Positions 1 to 9,858 are shown, counted from the stretch's first letter. The stretch: DNA of 64,000 bases from Acetobacter aceti (GCF_002005445.1 NZ_CP014692.1:434001-498000), one strand, 5' to 3'. Notes: generated by a model not told the origin, from the letters alone. Translations and numbers: made by a program.

Positions 1-99
1 TTCTTTGGTGAACAGACGCCTCTGCCGATGGCCATCGGCATGGCGATGGGTGCGGTAGCCATGCTTTTATGCCTCCCGATGCGCCCGGCTGTCCGATAG
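1..99 (+). CDS. MFS drug-efflux transporter, C-terminal end (partial)
   Basis: Reading frame 1 is open from the first base to a TAG at 97-99 and gives 32 residues. They include the hydrophobic stretch PMAIGMAMGAVAMLLCL followed by a short basic tail. The pattern TPLPMA followed by a final membrane helix resembles the last helix of Bcr/CflA-type 12-helix multidrug exporters of the inner membrane. Only the end is visible, so the family is an inference. No strong terminator follows; there is just a weak gccc-ttc-gggc hairpin near 107-118. Confidence 0.5.
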   Translation, partial: FFGEQTPLPMAIGMAMGAVAMLLCLPMRPAVR

Positions 100-368
100 G
101 GTCCGCCCTTCGGGCAGGGATAGGGCGCAGCGCGGTTCGGGCCGGTGGTGCGTGATCAGTCCGGGCCGGTTCGGGCTGTAAAGGGGAAACGGCCTTCCTG
201 GCGATCGAGACATGCAGGCGGATGTCAGCGGTGCAGATCATGCCGCAGATGGAATGATAACAGGAAAAAACTGTCTGCTGACTGCCACGTCTGTATAAAG
301 AAGACCTTGACGCACGGCGTGATATGGCAGTGCTATGCCGCACGCGCCACTCTCTGACGGGATAAAAG
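100..368. other. Intergenic stretch, no gene seen
   Basis: GC-rich spacer between the transporter tail and the histidine kinase. A 70-codon open frame at 145-357 has no convincing ribosome site or protein-like composition. The promoter of the kinase presumably lies here, but I cannot point to clear -35/-10 boxes. Confidence 0.4.
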
Positions 369-2606
369 ATGGCTCGCCATCCTGCCAAACGGGCCCATGT
401 TCTTGCACTTCTGGGCGCCGCGCTGCTGATTGTGACTTTCGGAACCCTGGCCATGCAGCTGGGTAATGAAATGGCGCGGCATGGCCAGATGGACCGTCAG
501 AGCGCGAGCGCTGACCAGATTCTCCGCTCGCTGGACCGGGAAATTGAACAGGCCCGTATCTGCCGTTTCGCGTGGCTCGCCACGTATGATGAGACCCAGC
601 GCCAGTGCTTCCACGATGCTCTCGGCCAGATCAATGTGATCAGAGGCGATTTTCCCTCCGTGGAGCACGTTCAGGAGCGTCTGAACCGGATCCGTCCGGC
701 CAGTCTGGATGAGCTGAAAACGTCTCTGGACACGATTTCAAAATGGGAAGCCTCCGACGACAGCACGCTAAGTCGTCCCGAAACCGATACCATCCTCTCC
801 AGAACTGACGCAGCCCTCATCAGCCTGACCAGCGTCGATACGGCACGGCGCGAGGGACGTCTTGCCGACATGCTCCGCAACACGAGCTGGCAGAAACGGC
901 TTGATGCGATCGGCATCATTATCGGCGTGCTGATCATGGTGACGGCCGGGTGGATTCTGGACAGGACTTCGCTTGCAGCCGCGCGTGCCGAGGGGCGCAG
1001 CCGCAATCTCGCGCTTCAGCTTCGGGCCGTGCTCGACAGTCTGGCCATCGGCGTCGCTGTCTTCGGGACTGACGGTCAGCTTCGTCACTGGAATGACCGG
1101 CTTGGCTCCATACTCGGTCTCGACGAGGGCGTTCTCCGCCCGGGTCTGTCATATGACGATCTTAGCGACGCCCTTGTTGTCGATGGGCAGCCGCTGCTCG
1201 AGCCTTTCACCCATGTGGAACATGCGCTCCAGCGTGGCGAATCGGCCCCGCCGGTCATGGTCGAGTGCAAGGGCATCAACGGTGCGGATCTTGAGCTCTG
1301 CCGGACCCTGTTCTTCGCCTCGGATGATGTTCTGCATGCGGAGGATCGCCGGGGCTTCGTGCTGACGGCCAACGACATCACGCTCCGGCTGCGCAGCGAA
1401 CGGGCTCTGGGTGAATCACAGAAACTGCGCGCGGTCGGGCAGCTCACAGCAGGGATAGCTCACGATTTCAAAAATCTTCTGACCGTCATTCTGGGCAACA
1501 TTGAACTCGCTACGGAAGCCAGCGAGGCTTCGGACAGTGAACGGCGACAGCATTGTCTGGATGCCGCGGCGCATGCGGCCAGACGCTCCGAAACCCTGAC
1601 CGGTCAGTTGCTGTCCTTTACCCGTCGGGACAGACCGGCCCCGGATACCGTCGCCCTGGCCGACATTTTCGCTCTGACCAATGGCCTGCTTGCGCGCGTG
1701 ATCGGCCCCCGCATTACTGTCGAGTGCGGAGGAGCCAAAGACATCTGGCATGTGCAGGTCAATCCGGCCCAGCTGGAAAGCGCCCTGCTCAACCTCGCCA
1801 TCAACGCCCGGGACGCCATGCCGGGTGGTGGCAGGGTCAGCATCTGCGCCAGCAATGCGTCATTCCCGACGGCCGTCGACCTGCTGTCGCTGCCTGTCGA
1901 CGCCAATCGTGGCCTGCGCGTTTCGTCCGAGCCGACTCCGTTGCCTGCCGGAGCATGGGTGAGGGTGGATGTCACTGACGATGGCTGCGGGATGGGCCCG
2001 GAAGTACTTCAGCAGCTCTTTGAACCGTTCTTTACGACAAAGGACGATGGTGCGGGCACCGGGCTCGGCATGGCCATGGTGGTTGATTTCTGCCGACAGG
2101 CCGGAGGGCGGGTGGTTGTCGGCTCCTCTCCGGGTCACGGAACCTGCGTGTCACTCTGGCTGCCACGCGCCCTGACCGAGACGGCCCGGACGACAGTTGA
2201 TTACACACCGGCGCCAGCCAGCACCAATCTGCGGGCGCTGGTGGTGGAGGATGATCCGGCCATCCGCGATATCGTCGCGACCATCCTTGGTCTCGACGGA
2301 TATCGCGTCACGGAAGCTGCGGATGGAGAAGCCGCGTTCGATCTGGTGGTCGAAGCGGGTAACAGCTACGATCTGCTGGTGACCGACATCCAGCTACCCG
2401 GACCGCTCGATGGTTTCCGGCTGGCGAGGTTGCTGCGCGAGCGTCTGCCGGAACTGGGGATTGTCTGCATGTCCGGGGATTTCACTCTGGATGGCCCCCG
2501 GCCGGCGGCGGCCCTTCCCGTCGTCCAGCTTCTGCCGAAACCCTTCCGGCGGGAAGGATTTCTCAAAACGGTGGCGGCGGCGATGCAGGAGCGTATTTCG
2601 GCCTGA
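369..2606 (+). CDS. Hybrid sensor histidine kinase / response regulator
   Basis: A 745-residue inner-membrane signalling protein. Residues 10-28 and about 178-197 are membrane helices that bracket a periplasmic sensor loop. A PAS-like domain covers about 215-335. The dimerisation and phosphoacceptor domain has the motif GIAHDFKN with His365 as the expected phosphorylation site. An HATPase_c domain follows, with an N box around NLAINARDAM, then GCGM and a GTGLGM G box. A C-terminal receiver domain starts near residue 620 (VVEDDPAI) and has Asp673 in VTDIQLPG as phosphoacceptor. This His-then-Asp order within one chain is typical of the alphaproteobacterial class with HDFKN boxes. No output domain and no adjacent regulator gene are visible, so the target is unknown. 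The start is preceded by only a weak ribosome site. Confidence 0.88.
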   Translation: MARHPAKRAHVLALLGAALLIVTFGTLAMQLGNEMARHGQMDRQSASADQILRSLDREIEQARICRFAWLATYDETQRQCFHDALGQINVIRGDFPSVEHVQERLNRIRPASLDELKTSLDTISKWEASDDSTLSRPETDTILSRTDAALISLTSVDTARREGRLADMLRNTSWQKRLDAIGIIIGVLIMVTAGWILDRTSLAAARAEGRSRNLALQLRAVLDSLAIGVAVFGTDGQLRHWNDRLGSILGLDEGVLRPGLSYDDLSDALVVDGQPLLEPFTHVEHALQRGESAPPVMVECKGINGADLELCRTLFFASDDVLHAEDRRGFVLTANDITLRLRSERALGESQKLRAVGQLTAGIAHDFKNLLTVILGNIELATEASEASDSERRQHCLDAAAHAARRSETLTGQLLSFTRRDRPAPDTVALADIFALTNGLLARVIGPRITVECGGAKDIWHVQVNPAQLESALLNLAINARDAMPGGGRVSICASNASFPTAVDLLSLPVDANRGLRVSSEPTPLPAGAWVRVDVTDDGCGMGPEVLQQLFEPFFTTKDDGAGTGLGMAMVVDFCRQAGGRVVVGSSPGHGTCVSLWLPRALTETARTTVDYTPAPASTNLRALVVEDDPAIRDIVATILGLDGYRVTEAADGEAAFDLVVEAGNSYDLLVTDIQLPGPLDGFRLARLLRERLPELGIVCMSGDFTLDGPRPAAALPVVQLLPKPFRREGFLKTVAAAMQERISA

Positions 2607-2792
2607 CGCTGCTCATAAAACTGTTCAGGCAGGATCGATGGAAAGGAAAGGTTGCGGCAAACGGCGCAGGTCGCCTTGCGACCCCTTTGCTCACAGAGTA
2701 GTGTCCGCCGCGCTTTGTCCGAAGACGCGTCATGATTGTGGCGCTTCCCTGTCTGAAGACGTTCCTCCCGTCAACTCGCATCGGCCCGGCTC

Positions 2793-3317
2793 ATGAACGA
2801 CATCGACCTCAAGCAGTATATTGCAAGCATTCCGGATTTCCCGAAGCCGGGTATCCTGTTCTACGATATCGGCTCCCTCATGCGGAATGCTGACGCCTGG
2901 CAGCTCGCGACCGCCCGCATGGCGCACGCCGTCGCGCCATGGCAGCCCGATCAGCTCGCCGCCATCGAATCCCGCGGCTTCCTGACGGCAGCTCCGCTCT
3001 CCACACGTCTGGGCGCGGGTATCGTCATGCTTCGCAAGCCGGGCAAGCTGCCGGGTGAGACAATCTCACACAGCTATGATCTCGAATATGGCTCGGACAC
3101 GCTGCATATTCAGGCGGGCGCCATTCAGCCGGGCCAGCGCGTGGTTGTAACCGATGACATGCTGGCGACAGGTGGTACGCTCGCCGCATCCATCGCCCTG
3201 TTGCGCAAGGCGGGTGCGAACGTGGTCGGCGCTTCGGTGCTGATGGAACTGACGGCGCTGCGTGGTCGCGAAAAGGTCGATGTGCCGGTTCACGCGCTGC
3301 TGTCCTACGACGACTGA
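2793..3317 (+). CDS. apt: Adenine phosphoribosyltransferase
   Basis: A 174-residue cytoplasmic purine-salvage enzyme that converts adenine and PRPP to AMP and pyrophosphate. It shows the type I phosphoribosyltransferase fold. The N-terminal segment has [13 protein letters not shown], the family-wide PxFPxxGIxFxDI region. The PRPP loop is [13 protein letters not shown] at residues 117-129. Length matches the family (170-185). It stands alone between the kinase and the FUSC gene, and an imperfect hairpin follows the stop codon. Confidence 0.95.
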   Translation: MNDIDLKQYIASIPDFPKPGILFYDIGSLMRNADAWQLATARMAHAVAPWQPDQLAAIESRGFLTAAPLSTRLGAGIVMLRKPGKLPGETISHSYDLEYGSDTLHIQAGAIQPGQRVVVTDDMLATGGTLAASIALLRKAGANVVGASVLMELTALRGREKVDVPVHALLSYDD

Positions 3318-3323
3318 GAATGA

Positions 3324-3356
3324 CGGCTGGAGAAGAGAACTTCTCTCTTCCAGCCG
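3324..3356 (+). terminator. Hairpin downstream of apt
   Basis: cggctgg at 3324-3330 pairs with ccagccg at 3350-3356, and the purine/pyrimidine interior gaagaga..tctctc extends the stem imperfectly. It lies seven bases after the apt stop codon. It has no long T tract, so a simple rho-independent terminator is likely but not certain. Confidence 0.45.
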
Positions 3357-3610
3357 GATACAGACGTAAAGGGTAGTCCTGTTCGGGTCGATACCGGTAA
3401 AAGATTGCCCTGAGTGCAAAGAGAAATTTGCCTCTCTTTCTGAAAGCGATGAGTTCTTCGTATTCATTGCTTTCATGCGGCCATGTGTGTGCTGCGCCCC
3501 TCCTTGCGGGAAATTGAGTTATTCATCCTGCTGAGACGTGCTTGTAAGCATGCTGGTGTAAGCGGTCACAATGATGACTGTCGGTTCGGGTAACAACGTG
3601 AGGTATGGGC

Positions 3611-5845
3611 ATGAATGATGGGACGATTCCCGGACAGCATCCCTTCATGGCCCGGCTTCATTTTCTTCTGACCTGTTTTACATCAAGCCGGTTCGGCTCA
3701 TGGGTTGCACGGCAGAAATGGCTGTATGCGCCCAGCCTGCTGAATTTCGGTTATGCGCTCCGCACCACCATCGCCTCCCTGATCGCCCTCGGCATCGCCC
3801 TGTGGTGGGAACTCGGCAGTCCGCAATGGGCGCCGCTCACGGTGTGGATGATCGCACAGGGCTCGCGCGGCAAGTCTCTGGCCAAGGCCCGCTGGCATAT
3901 GTTCGGCATGATTGTCGGCACGCTGATCGCTTTCGGACTGGTGGCCTCGGCGCCCCAGCAGCCACTGCTTTTCATCCTGCTTCTTTCAGGCTTCATCGGG
4001 ATGCTGTGCTTTGTTGGCACGCTGCTGCCCGGTCCGGCCTCCATGGCCAACTACCGGATGCATGGCATGCGGGCGAGCGGATTTACCCTGTCGATCATCT
4101 CCCTCGACGGGATCGCCGACCCCAGCCATATTTTCGAAATTTCCATGGCTCGCGCGACTTACATCACGCTGGGCATTGTCTGCGAAACCGTCATCTCCTC
4201 GCTCTTTCAGTTCCAGTTGACACAACGCGCCCGTAACCGACTGGTCGATAATTACGTGGCGGCGATCAAGCCAACCGCGAACACGCTGGGCGCTCTGCTC
4301 GCCGGTGAGCGCGATGCGCTGCGCAAATCAGCCGAGATGATGGCGACGCTGGCCAGTCTTGGCGATCAGATCGAGTTTGCCGAGATCGAGATGGGAAAGC
4401 ACGAGCGTGAAGGCGATCATGCCCGTGCGGCTCTGGCGGGTGTCGCCGCCCTGTTCTCCCGTGGGCTGGAGCTTGCGGCCCTGATGGCCGATCCGGCGTC
4501 CTGTGGCGCGAGTTGGGACAAGCTGGCGTCTGACAGCCGCTCCTTTCTGCTGTCATTGCCCGATCGCCTGCCCAATTCTGCCGCATTCAGCGCCATCATG
4601 GCCGAACTGAATGACCTGCGCGCCACGAGCCGTGTGGAAGCCGCCAACTGTCTGGCGCGTGAGATGGAGATGGTCACGCATCCCCCCGTCGATGTGGTGG
4701 CGGAGACCGTCATCACGCGCGAAGGGCAGGCGGTTCATATTCTGGGCGACATGCTCGACGAACTGGCGACCTCGCTCCAGCAGTTCGAGGCGAGCCGCAA
4801 TCCGATCGCCCATGACCACTTCCGCTATCCGATCGAGACATGGCGTGACTGGCGTCAGGCGACTGGCAACAGTCTGCGCGCCAGCGTCTCCATGTTTGTG
4901 GCGGGTGTGATCTGGATCACCACGGCATGGCCGCAGGGTCTGTTTTTCCTGATGTTCGTCGGCATCATCAATTCTCTCTTCTCGACGCTCGAGACACCGG
5001 CCGTCGCCACGCGCGCCTTCCTGCACGGCACCGTGGTTGTCACGGCCGTCGCAGCGTTCATGGTGATTCTCGTCATGCCCGCCATCTCGACCTACGAGAT
5101 GATGGCGATGTGCTTCATTCCCGTCATGATGGTCGGCGGACTGGCCTTTTCGAACCCTGCGACCATTCTGGGAGCGGTGGCCTACAACCTGTTCCTCACC
5201 ATTCTGGTCAGTCCGTTCAACGACGAGCGGATGCTGGATGAGATCACCTTTTTCAACACCGCCATGCCGCTTTTCCTGACGATGGCGTTCTGCATGTGGA
5301 TGTATCGCATCTTCCTGCCGCTTGATCCGGACGGTGTGCGCTGGACCATGCGCATGCAGATCCTTCAGATGCTGCGGGGACTTGCGCGGCGTCCTTACCC
5401 GCTGCGTCCGCATGACGTGATAGGCGTCAGTATCGAACGCATGGTCCGGTTGCTCAACACCGTCGGCGGACGGCGCGGCCCCGTGGTTGACGCCTATCTT
5501 CATGGCGTGTTGTCCGGCATGACTGTCGGGCTTGCGATCCTGAGCCTGCGGGAGGTTATGGCGCGGGGAAACCTGCCAGCTCAGGCAAAGCGCAATGTGC
5601 AGGACATGCTGGCGCGCATGGCCCAGTTCACGGGGCGCTATGGCGGTCATTATGGCCGCACGGAACATGCGACCGATGCGGCGGTTGCGGCTCTGGTGCG
5701 GCTGGAGCAGGGGGAGACAAATCTGTCCCAGCGGGTGGAAATTCTGCGGGCGCTGGCTGATCTGCGGGTTATTGCGGCGGAACTGAAAGAGAACCGGCTG
5801 TTCTTCGATGCGTCCAGTCCTTATCTTGATCCGGTTTTTCAATAA
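3611..5845 (+). CDS. FUSC-family inner-membrane protein (aromatic acid exporter-like)
   Basis: A protein of about 744 residues with the duplicated layout of FUSC/YccS/AaeB proteins. One membrane block near residues 35-195 contains a PLTVWMIAQGSRGKSL loop. A soluble middle follows at about 200-400. A second membrane block at about 410-570 is followed by a soluble tail. Relatives act with an HlyD-type adaptor to export aromatic acids and similar compounds, but no adaptor gene is adjacent here. An ATG at 3605 lies only two bases after GAGG, so the ATG at 3611 has better spacing; the difference is two residues. Substrate unknown. Confidence 0.85.
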   Translation: MNDGTIPGQHPFMARLHFLLTCFTSSRFGSWVARQKWLYAPSLLNFGYALRTTIASLIALGIALWWELGSPQWAPLTVWMIAQGSRGKSLAKARWHMFGMIVGTLIAFGLVASAPQQPLLFILLLSGFIGMLCFVGTLLPGPASMANYRMHGMRASGFTLSIISLDGIADPSHIFEISMARATYITLGIVCETVISSLFQFQLTQRARNRLVDNYVAAIKPTANTLGALLAGERDALRKSAEMMATLASLGDQIEFAEIEMGKHEREGDHARAALAGVAALFSRGLELAALMADPASCGASWDKLASDSRSFLLSLPDRLPNSAAFSAIMAELNDLRATSRVEAANCLAREMEMVTHPPVDVVAETVITREGQAVHILGDMLDELATSLQQFEASRNPIAHDHFRYPIETWRDWRQATGNSLRASVSMFVAGVIWITTAWPQGLFFLMFVGIINSLFSTLETPAVATRAFLHGTVVVTAVAAFMVILVMPAISTYEMMAMCFIPVMMVGGLAFSNPATILGAVAYNLFLTILVSPFNDERMLDEITFFNTAMPLFLTMAFCMWMYRIFLPLDPDGVRWTMRMQILQMLRGLARRPYPLRPHDVIGVSIERMVRLLNTVGGRRGPVVDAYLHGVLSGMTVGLAILSLREVMARGNLPAQAKRNVQDMLARMAQFTGRYGGHYGRTEHATDAAVAALVRLEQGETNLSQRVEILRALADLRVIAAELKENRLFFDASSPYLDPVFQ

Positions 5846-6170
5846 GGAAACAGACAGGAATATTTCCGGAGATTATTTTGAGTATGTGGTGTGAGGTATA
5901 AAAATTCATATGTCCGGTTTGTTTCAGAGAAATTGATACTCTGTTTTGTTGTTTGTGATGAGTTTAAGAAAAATCCTTATAATTTAAGGATATTGCGAAC
6001 TTAATTCGAATGGCTTTTGTGTTTTCGTGATGCTCATACTGTTATGATTGCTCATAAATATCTGACATGTTACGAATTGAATAAAAGTAAATATTTTAAT
6101 TTTCTGTGATTTTTTCTTAAATTAAATTGAATTTTGCAAAATAATATTATTAAATTACTGGAAAAATATC
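5846..6170. other. AT-rich intergenic region
   Basis: About 325 bases of strikingly AT-rich DNA between two GC-rich neighbours, with runs such as aaataatattattaaatt before the endopeptidase gene. No open frame, tRNA or IS end is recognisable. The base composition suggests that this stretch and the following gene arrived by transfer. Confidence 0.5.
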
Positions 6171-6803
6171 ATGAAAACGTTCGAAACACATGATGATGTT
6201 GTTTTCTTTCAGCGGTTTTGTGCTTCCTGTGGCCTGTATGGTGGCGCCATTGATGGTGTCGTCCATGAGGATATGCGTTCTGCCAGCCGCAAGCTGAAAG
6301 AACAGTATGAGTATATCCGTGATAATGAAGGAAAATTTGACGAGCGTAGTGAGAGAAATATTGAATCACTGCTTCCTGTCGCGCAAATCATTGCACGACG
6401 TATGCTTGCGACATCTCGGGATCTGTATCCTCTTGTGGTAAAAATAATTTCGGGTACGAGGACATATGCTGAACAGAATGCTCTGTACGCTATTGGCCGA
6501 ACCATTGACCCCCAGAAAAAGAAAGTGACCAACGCTCGGGGAGGGGAGAGTAATCATAATTTCGGTATAGCCTGGGATGTCGGAATATTTGAAGAAAACG
6601 GTCGGTATATGGACGGTAGCAAACCGAATGACAGCAAGGCCTATCAGGCATTGGCGACAGCGGCCAAGGCTGCAATACCAGAACTGGAATGGGGCGGCGA
6701 CTGGACTTCCTTTGTTGATCCACCACATTACCAGTTGAAAACAGGTAAGAATGCAAAGGAAATCAGGGCCAGTTTTGAAAAAGGACTTCCGTTCCTGTCC
6801 TGA
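6171..6803 (+). CDS. M15-family peptidoglycan endopeptidase (CwlK/endolysin-like)
   Basis: A 210-residue protein. The C-terminal half matches the M15 (VanY/L-Ala-D-Glu peptidase) signature. ISGTRTYAEQNALYAIGRT is followed by GESNHNFGIAWDVGIF, whose His129 and Asp136 are expected zinc ligands, and His186 in DPPHYQL is the third. Residues about 12-30 (FQRFCASCGLYGGAIDG) resemble a minimal peptidoglycan-binding repeat. There is no signal peptide or membrane anchor, as in phage endolysins that need a holin. Codon use and flanks are AT-rich compared with the neighbours, which fits a phage or mobile origin. No other phage gene is adjacent. Confidence 0.8.
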   Translation: MKTFETHDDVVFFQRFCASCGLYGGAIDGVVHEDMRSASRKLKEQYEYIRDNEGKFDERSERNIESLLPVAQIIARRMLATSRDLYPLVVKIISGTRTYAEQNALYAIGRTIDPQKKKVTNARGGESNHNFGIAWDVGIFEENGRYMDGSKPNDSKAYQALATAAKAAIPELEWGGDWTSFVDPPHYQLKTGKNAKEIRASFEKGLPFLS

Positions 6804-6849
6804 AAGAAGTTCACCTCACCGGAGGATCTTTCAGCATAACGCGACAGTC

Positions 6850-7365
6850 TTACTTCAGCGTTTCGCGCATCCTCTGCCTCAAGGTGTTGCAGCGTTTCGT
6901 ATAGTGTGTAGCGCGAAACGCCGTGAAGAAATTCACACAGAAGGCGGCGAACAGAGACAGAAATGAAGTCAATGTCAGCACCATACCAAATGTGGGTAAT
7001 CGCGTGTCATAACGAACGCCGGAATACCACAGCAGACTGATGCTCAGGATTGCTCCGAGAAGACCGAACACGCCTGTGGTCTTGAGCATTGAATCCTCAA
7101 TCTGCTCGAAGTCTGAAGTTTCATGCCACAGATCGAACAGCTGACGGTCGATCTCGCCCACCCTGTCGGCATGTGCCGCCTTGTCTTCGGTGGTGATCTT
7201 GTGGGGATTTTTCCGATAGATATCGAGTTCCTGTCGCGCTTTGGTAAAGACGTGACGGCGCTCCTTGATGGCTGGAATACTGATGTCGACAAAGCTGAGG
7301 ATGGCGACGTTCAACCCGGCTGAAAGCTGGATAATCGCCTGAAAATCACCCCATGTCGTGGTCAT
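6850..7365 (-). CDS. Small membrane protein of unknown function
   Basis: I place the start at 7365 because TGAGGAATGGGCG precedes that ATG with good spacing; an upstream in-frame ATG at 7452 has no such site. The 171-residue product has a hydrophobic segment near residues 12-28. A charged helical middle follows (RQELDIYRKNPHKI and a DRQLFDLWHETSDFEQIED stretch). Two C-terminal membrane helices (about 95-115 and 122-145) end in a basic tail. The layout resembles small predicted membrane proteins with SLATT-like topology, but I do not recognise the family with confidence. It is convergent with the endopeptidase gene. Confidence 0.6.
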   Translation of the reverse strand: MTTTWGDFQAIIQLSAGLNVAILSFVDISIPAIKERRHVFTKARQELDIYRKNPHKITTEDKAAHADRVGEIDRQLFDLWHETSDFEQIEDSMLKTTGVFGLLGAILSISLLWYSGVRYDTRLPTFGMVLTLTSFLSLFAAFCVNFFTAFRATHYTKRCNTLRQRMRETLK

Positions 7366-7514
7366 CGCCCATTCCTCACAGCATCTGTCTGGTGGAATGT
7401 TTTCTAGCGAGGACAGCTCCGAGGCAGAACACGCCTGCCGCATGACTGCCATTCAGAAGTGCAGCGGCAGGCTGGAGATCTATCCAACCTGTTCGCAGCA
7501 AGAGCGAGATTTCA

Positions 7515-7550
7515 GGAAAGTCTCAAGGAAGAGCGCCTTTGAGACTTTCC
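7515..7550 (-). terminator. Strong hairpin downstream of leuB
   Basis: ggaaagtctcaa (7515-7526) and its complement ending at 7550 form a stem of about 12 pairs around an 11-base loop. It lies 13 bases beyond the leuB stop codon. On the leuB strand it lacks a T run, so it may stabilise mRNA ends or terminate with help. Confidence 0.6.
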
Positions 7551-7562
7551 CGCTTTCAGGGT

Positions 7563-8672
7563 TCAGTCAGCGAGCTTGTCCAGTTCGCGGACAATAGCCT
7601 CGCCCATCACGTCGGTGCCGACGCGGGCCTTGCCTTCGCTCATGATGTCGGCAGTCCGCAGACCGGTCGCCAGCACGGCCGAGACGGCGTTTTCGATCAT
7701 CGTCGCTTCAGTTTCGAGATCGAAGGAGTAACGCAGCAACATTGCCAGCGAGAGGATCTGCGCGATGGGATTGGCGATGCCCTTGCCCGCGATGTCCGGA
7801 GCACTGCCATGGATCGGCTCATAGAGCGCGGGCATGCGACCATCGGACTTCTTCGCGCCAAGCGTGGCGGAGGGGAGCATCCCTAGGCTGCCGGTCAGCA
7901 TGGACGCCAGATCGGACAGGATATCGCCGAACAGGTTGCCGGTGACGATCACATCGAACTGACGTGGATTGCGGACAAGCTGCATGGCGCAGTTGTCAGC
8001 CAGCATGTGCGTCAGCGTGACATCGGAATATTCGCGGGCATGGAGATCGGTGATGACCTCTTTCCACAGCAGGCCGCTTTCCATGACGTTGTGCTTCTCT
8101 ACGGAACAGACGCTGTTCTGACGCTTGCGTGCCATCTCGAACGCCACACGACCGACGCGCTCGATCTCGTGTGTCGCATAGACTTCCGTGTTGATGCCGC
8201 GCTTCTCGCCGTTCGGCAGCGTCTCGATCCCGCGTGGGTCGCCGAAGTAGATGCCGCCCGTGCTCTCGCGGACGATCATGATGTCGAGGCCCTTCACGAC
8301 CTCAGGCTTGAGCGTGGAGGCGTCCACCAGCGCATCGAACACCTTGGCCGGGCGCAGGTTGGCGAACAGGCCGAGTTCCTGACGCAGTTTGAGGATCGCC
8401 AGTTCAGGGCGCTTGTCGAAACCGACACTGTTCCATTTCGGGTCGCCGACGGAGCCGAACAGCACGGCGTCAGCCTCTCGGGCCTTCTGGATGACTTCCT
8501 CGCGGATCGGCGTGCCGTATTCGGCCAGCGACGCGCCACCGACAAGGTCTTCGGAGACGTCGAACGTGATGCCGCGCTTGCGGCTGAGCCATGCGGTGAC
8601 GCGCGCCACTTCGCGCATGACTTCGGGGCCGATGCCGTCACCCGGGAGGATCAGCAGTTTTTTGGCACTCAT
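7563..8672 (-). CDS. leuB: 3-isopropylmalate dehydrogenase
   Basis: A 369-residue enzyme of leucine biosynthesis that oxidises and decarboxylates 3-isopropylmalate with NAD+ in the cytoplasm. The N-terminus [13 protein letters not shown] is the family signature. VGDPKW and [21 protein letters not shown] follow, the latter carrying the substrate arginines. Then come [12 protein letters not shown] and the NAD-site region [19 protein letters not shown]. Length equals the usual 355-370. It stands as a single gene, convergent with the small membrane protein and divergent from tag. leuC and leuD are not in the window. Confidence 0.97.
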   Translation of the reverse strand: MSAKKLLILPGDGIGPEVMREVARVTAWLSRKRGITFDVSEDLVGGASLAEYGTPIREEVIQKAREADAVLFGSVGDPKWNSVGFDKRPELAILKLRQELGLFANLRPAKVFDALVDASTLKPEVVKGLDIMIVRESTGGIYFGDPRGIETLPNGEKRGINTEVYATHEIERVGRVAFEMARKRQNSVCSVEKHNVMESGLLWKEVITDLHAREYSDVTLTHMLADNCAMQLVRNPRQFDVIVTGNLFGDILSDLASMLTGSLGMLPSATLGAKKSDGRMPALYEPIHGSAPDIAGKGIANPIAQILSLAMLLRYSFDLETEATMIENAVSAVLATGLRTADIMSEGKARVGTDVMGEAIVRELDKLAD

Positions 8673-8765
8673 GACAATCTCCGGTGTCCTGTTATGTCAG
8701 GCGTGCTTATCAGCGGGACGATCCTGTTTCAATGTAAGGCGGATCGGACGCGGCAGGAGAGGGTG

Positions 8766-9365
8766 ATGCAGACGGTTGCAGAACGGGACGGACAGCAGCG
8801 CTGTGCGTGGTGCGCGGTGACGGAACACTATGAAGCCTATCACGATCATGAGTGGGGATTCCCCGTCTCGGATGACCGTCGACTGTTTGAAAAGCTCTGT
8901 CTGGAAGGGTTTCAGGCCGGGCTGAGCTGGCGGAGCATTCTGGCCAAGCGGGAAGCGTTCCGGGCCGCGTTTGCGGAATTCGATCCGGAACGTGTGGCCC
9001 GGTTTGGTGAGACAGATGTTCAGCGGCTTCTGGCAGACGCAGGGATCGTGCGGCATCGCGGGAAGATCGAAGCCACGATCAACAATGCCCGACGGATGCT
9101 GGAGCTTGTGGAGCAGGAAGGATCTCTGGCCGCCTATGTCTGGCGCTTCGAGCCGGACAGACTGGCAGCACCTGAAATCGTGGCGGAGACGGCGGCATCC
9201 CGCGCTCTGTCACAGGATCTGAAAAAGCGCGGCTGGAAGTTTGTCGGGCCAACCACGATGTATGCCTTCATGCAGGCCATGGGACTGGTTAACGACCATG
9301 CGCCGGGCTGCATCACACGGGAGAAGGTCGATGCGGCAAGGGCAGTGTTCAAAGTGCCGGTTTAA
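8766..9365 (+). CDS. tag: DNA-3-methyladenine glycosylase I
   Basis: A 199-residue base-excision repair enzyme that removes 3-methyladenine from alkylated DNA. The start is the ATG at 8766 behind AGGAGAGGGTG; the open frame extends far upstream only as an antisense artefact of leuB. Family signs are RCAWCAV near the N-terminus (zinc cysteine), HDHEWGFP, EGFQAGLSWRSILAKRE, the helix-hairpin region GRLLADAGIVRHRGKI-like, and the end FVGPTTMYAFMQAMGLVNDH. Length and motif order match bacterial Tag. It stands alone. Confidence 0.95.
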   Translation: MQTVAERDGQQRCAWCAVTEHYEAYHDHEWGFPVSDDRRLFEKLCLEGFQAGLSWRSILAKREAFRAAFAEFDPERVARFGETDVQRLLADAGIVRHRGKIEATINNARRMLELVEQEGSLAAYVWRFEPDRLAAPEIVAETAASRALSQDLKKRGWKFVGPTTMYAFMQAMGLVNDHAPGCITREKVDAARAVFKVPV

Positions 9366-9432
9366 AGAGGTGGATGGTAGAACCGGAAGTTTTAGGTGTC
9401 ATATTTTTCAAAAAGACAATGTGTTCTGAAGA

Positions 9433-9457
9433 TTTTTGGAAAAAGCCTCACCAAAAA
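9433..9457 (+). terminator. Terminator-like 25-base repeat, copy 1
   Basis: tttttgg (9433-9439) and ccaaaaa (9451-9457) enclose aaaaagcctca. The same element with one mismatch lies in the opposite orientation at 11351-11375 beside mscS. Both sit downstream of a gene end, so they probably act as transcription terminators that have been reused. Confidence 0.5.
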
Positions 9458-9460
9458 CGT

Positions 9461-9721
9461 TCAGGGCAGATCGACACGGATTTCTTGCTCCACTGCTACG
9501 TCTGAGACCGTGGCGTCCGACAGGCGATCGTTGATCAGGTAGTCCGTCCGTTCATCCGGCAGATTATTCAGGGTCTGGATCACGAGGATTTTGAACATCA
9601 GCACCGGATCAAACGACGGGCTTCCGCCCTTGCGTCCGTCTGAACAGGCCAGAGCCGTCTCCAGATCAGAGCGAAATACTTCAAAATCCACAGTCCGGGA
9701 AAAGACTTCAAGCTGCCCCAA
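9461..9721 (-). pseudogene. IS5-family transposase, N-terminal fragment
   Basis: The 86-residue frame contains LEVFSRTVDFEVFRSDLE, CSDGRKGGSPSFDPVLMFK and VIQTLNNLPDERTDYLIN. These are the characteristic N-terminal region of IS5-type transposases. After NDRLS the frame leaves the family (the usual FMRFLG is absent), and no DDE catalytic domain follows. It is therefore a truncated remnant. Confidence 0.75.
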
Positions 9722-9800
9722 TCACCATAGGAGATATGAAACTATAGACATGCGTGCAAAACCATGGGGTTTTTAGTGCCCTTCTACTGCAGGGCATGGA

Positions 9801-9858
9801 CTTCAGAGCCAGAAAGATTCATCATCAACCCAACCCATCAAATCCCGGGACTGAACAC
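9801..9858 (+). pseudogene. IS481-family element, right-end fragment (plus orientation)
   Basis: Translation gives SEPERFIINPTHQIPGLNT, the same C-terminal tail found in the larger remnants at 10609-11205 and 18875-19256, here on the other strand. Only the last roughly 20 codons and the IS end (tgttcagtcccggg on the complementary strand) remain. Confidence 0.65.

Noticed and set aside
8007..8765. Long upstream extension of the tag reading frame
   Set aside because: It is the antisense of leuB codons. A clear ribosome site sits before the ATG at 8766, and the protein family begins there.
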